DNA of 6,359 nucleotides from Pseudolysobacter sp. (GTDB lineage: Bacteria; Pseudomonadota; Gammaproteobacteria; Xanthomonadales; Rhodanobacteraceae). The notes under the pieces are model-generated. The model did no database searches, was not told where the DNA came from, and saw nothing but the letters and a program-made list of their open reading frames with translations. Below are positions 5,716-6,359 of this stretch, one piece after another. The position numbers and the translations under genes are program-made. The stretch's first letter is position 1; each line of letters starts with the position of its first letter. The stretch lies in contig JANXUW010000218.1 in the NCBI GenBank assembly GCA_025351985.1, forward strand, positions 1-6,359, read 5' to 3'.

Positions 5716-6359
5716 CTATGGATGACCCTTAACCGCAACGGTGATATGCATCGGCGGCGCCTTGTTGTTGACCTCGGTAAAGGTCACCTGGGCAAACGTC
5801 ATGGCCGTGAACGTGGCGGTCGGCGTGGCGGTGATGGTCAATACCTGTTTCGCCGGCAGCTCGAAATTATCGGTGAAGACGGTATCGGCGGTGCCGTTGA
5901 AAGAGAACGTATTCGGCAAGACCGTGACGTTCAAACCGGTCGGCGTTTGCACCGTGACGTTCCACGTGGTCTGCACCGGGAGAGTGTTGCGCAAGGTGCG
6001 CGTCCACGCATACGAGGCGACAACGGCGGCATTGCGCACCGAGGCCAGATTCAGCGTTTTCACATTGATCGTGCCGCCGCTCGGATTTGCCGCGAGGAAA
6101 TTCGCATAGGTTTCATTCATCACGAAACCCGCCAGCGTGGCCTTGCTCAGATCAACGCGACCACTGCCGACCTCGTCCACCGCCCACGGCGTCACGCCGT
6201 CTTCCTTGAAGCCGGTGACCGCGGTCAGCTGGATCGCCGACTTGATTTCCGCCGGGGTCCAATCCGGATGCACGGCTTTGAGCAAGGCGCCAGAGCCCGC
6301 CAGATGCGGACCGGACAATGACGTGCCGCTTTCGAGTTTGTAGCTAGCGCCGCCATCCG
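5716..6359 (-). CDS. Secreted subtilisin-like serine protease (S8), C-terminal part
   Basis: The frame is open across the right edge, and 213 C-terminal residues are visible. They begin shortly before the catalytic serine motif GTSLSGPHLAG (visible residues 11-21, Ser at 13), followed by the typical helix and ALLKAVHPDWTPAEIKSAI. Next come the end of the catalytic domain (EVGSGRVDLSKA) and a beta-rich C-terminal domain of about 105 residues (SYAWTRTLRNT, NVTVQTPTGLNVTVLP, ending ITVAVKGHP) resembling the Fn3-like (Fn3_6) domain of cucumisin-type subtilases. The Asp and His of the triad, the propeptide and any signal peptide lie outside the window. A possible TTG start at 6318 is only the codon after the catalytic Ser and is not the real start. 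Expected role: an exported protease degrading proteins outside the cell. The gene stops 25 bp from the shared terminator. Confidence 0.93.
   Translation of the reverse strand, partial: DGGASYKLESGTSLSGPHLAGSGALLKAVHPDWTPAEIKSAIQLTAVTGFKEDGVTPWAVDEVGSGRVDLSKATLAGFVMNETYANFLAANPSGGTINVKTLNLASVRNAAVVASYAWTRTLRNTLPVQTTWNVTVQTPTGLNVTVLPNTFSFNGTADTVFTDNFELPAKQVLTITATPTATFTAMTFAQVTFTEVNNKAPPMHITVAVKGHP

Noticed and set aside
5692..6321. Plus-strand ORF of 209 codons opposite the subtilase gene.
   Set aside because: Arg/Gly/His-rich antisense shadow; the minus strand encodes the GTSLSGPH protease motif and an Fn3-like domain.

Overview
The window looks like chromosomal DNA of a GC-rich Gram-negative bacterium. 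The aquaporin is very close to proteobacterial AqpZ, and there is an ArnT-like lipid A sugar transferase, a cucumisin-type secreted subtilase and a signal-peptide protein. The mix of genes and the codon use suggest a gammaproteobacterium of the Lysobacterales (Xanthomonadales), perhaps Rhodanobacteraceae. That placement is inference; no rRNA or other marker is present.

Left part (1-2640, all minus strand): a signalling operon read right to left. It encodes an ECF-type sigma factor, then a membrane-anchored Ser/Thr protein kinase whose start overlaps the sigma gene by 20 bp, then after a 168-bp gap the beginning of a secreted, helical-repeat-like protein that runs off the left edge. The kinase has a cytoplasmic catalytic domain, one membrane segment and an extracytoplasmic DUF4384-like domain. 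This arrangement suggests that an envelope signal is passed through the kinase to the sigma factor or to a shared regulon.

Middle (2641-3903): a 151-bp divergent intergenic region, then aqpZ on the plus strand with a strong Shine-Dalgarno, closed by a clear intrinsic terminator. The following 416-bp intergenic region contains a roughly 145-bp, nearly fully palindromic element with 17-bp perfect terminal inverted repeats. It resembles a MITE or other small non-autonomous mobile element.

Right part (3904-6359): an orphan ArnT/PMT-family (GT83-like) membrane glycosyltransferase on the plus strand, a bidirectional hairpin terminator, and on the minus strand the C-terminal part of a secreted S8 subtilase. 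The subtilase fragment starts just upstream of its catalytic serine and carries a C-terminal Fn3-like domain; its N-terminal part lies beyond the right edge.

No tRNA, rRNA, CRISPR array, transposase or phage gene was seen. The most interesting items are the sigma factor-kinase-secreted protein module and the palindromic element.
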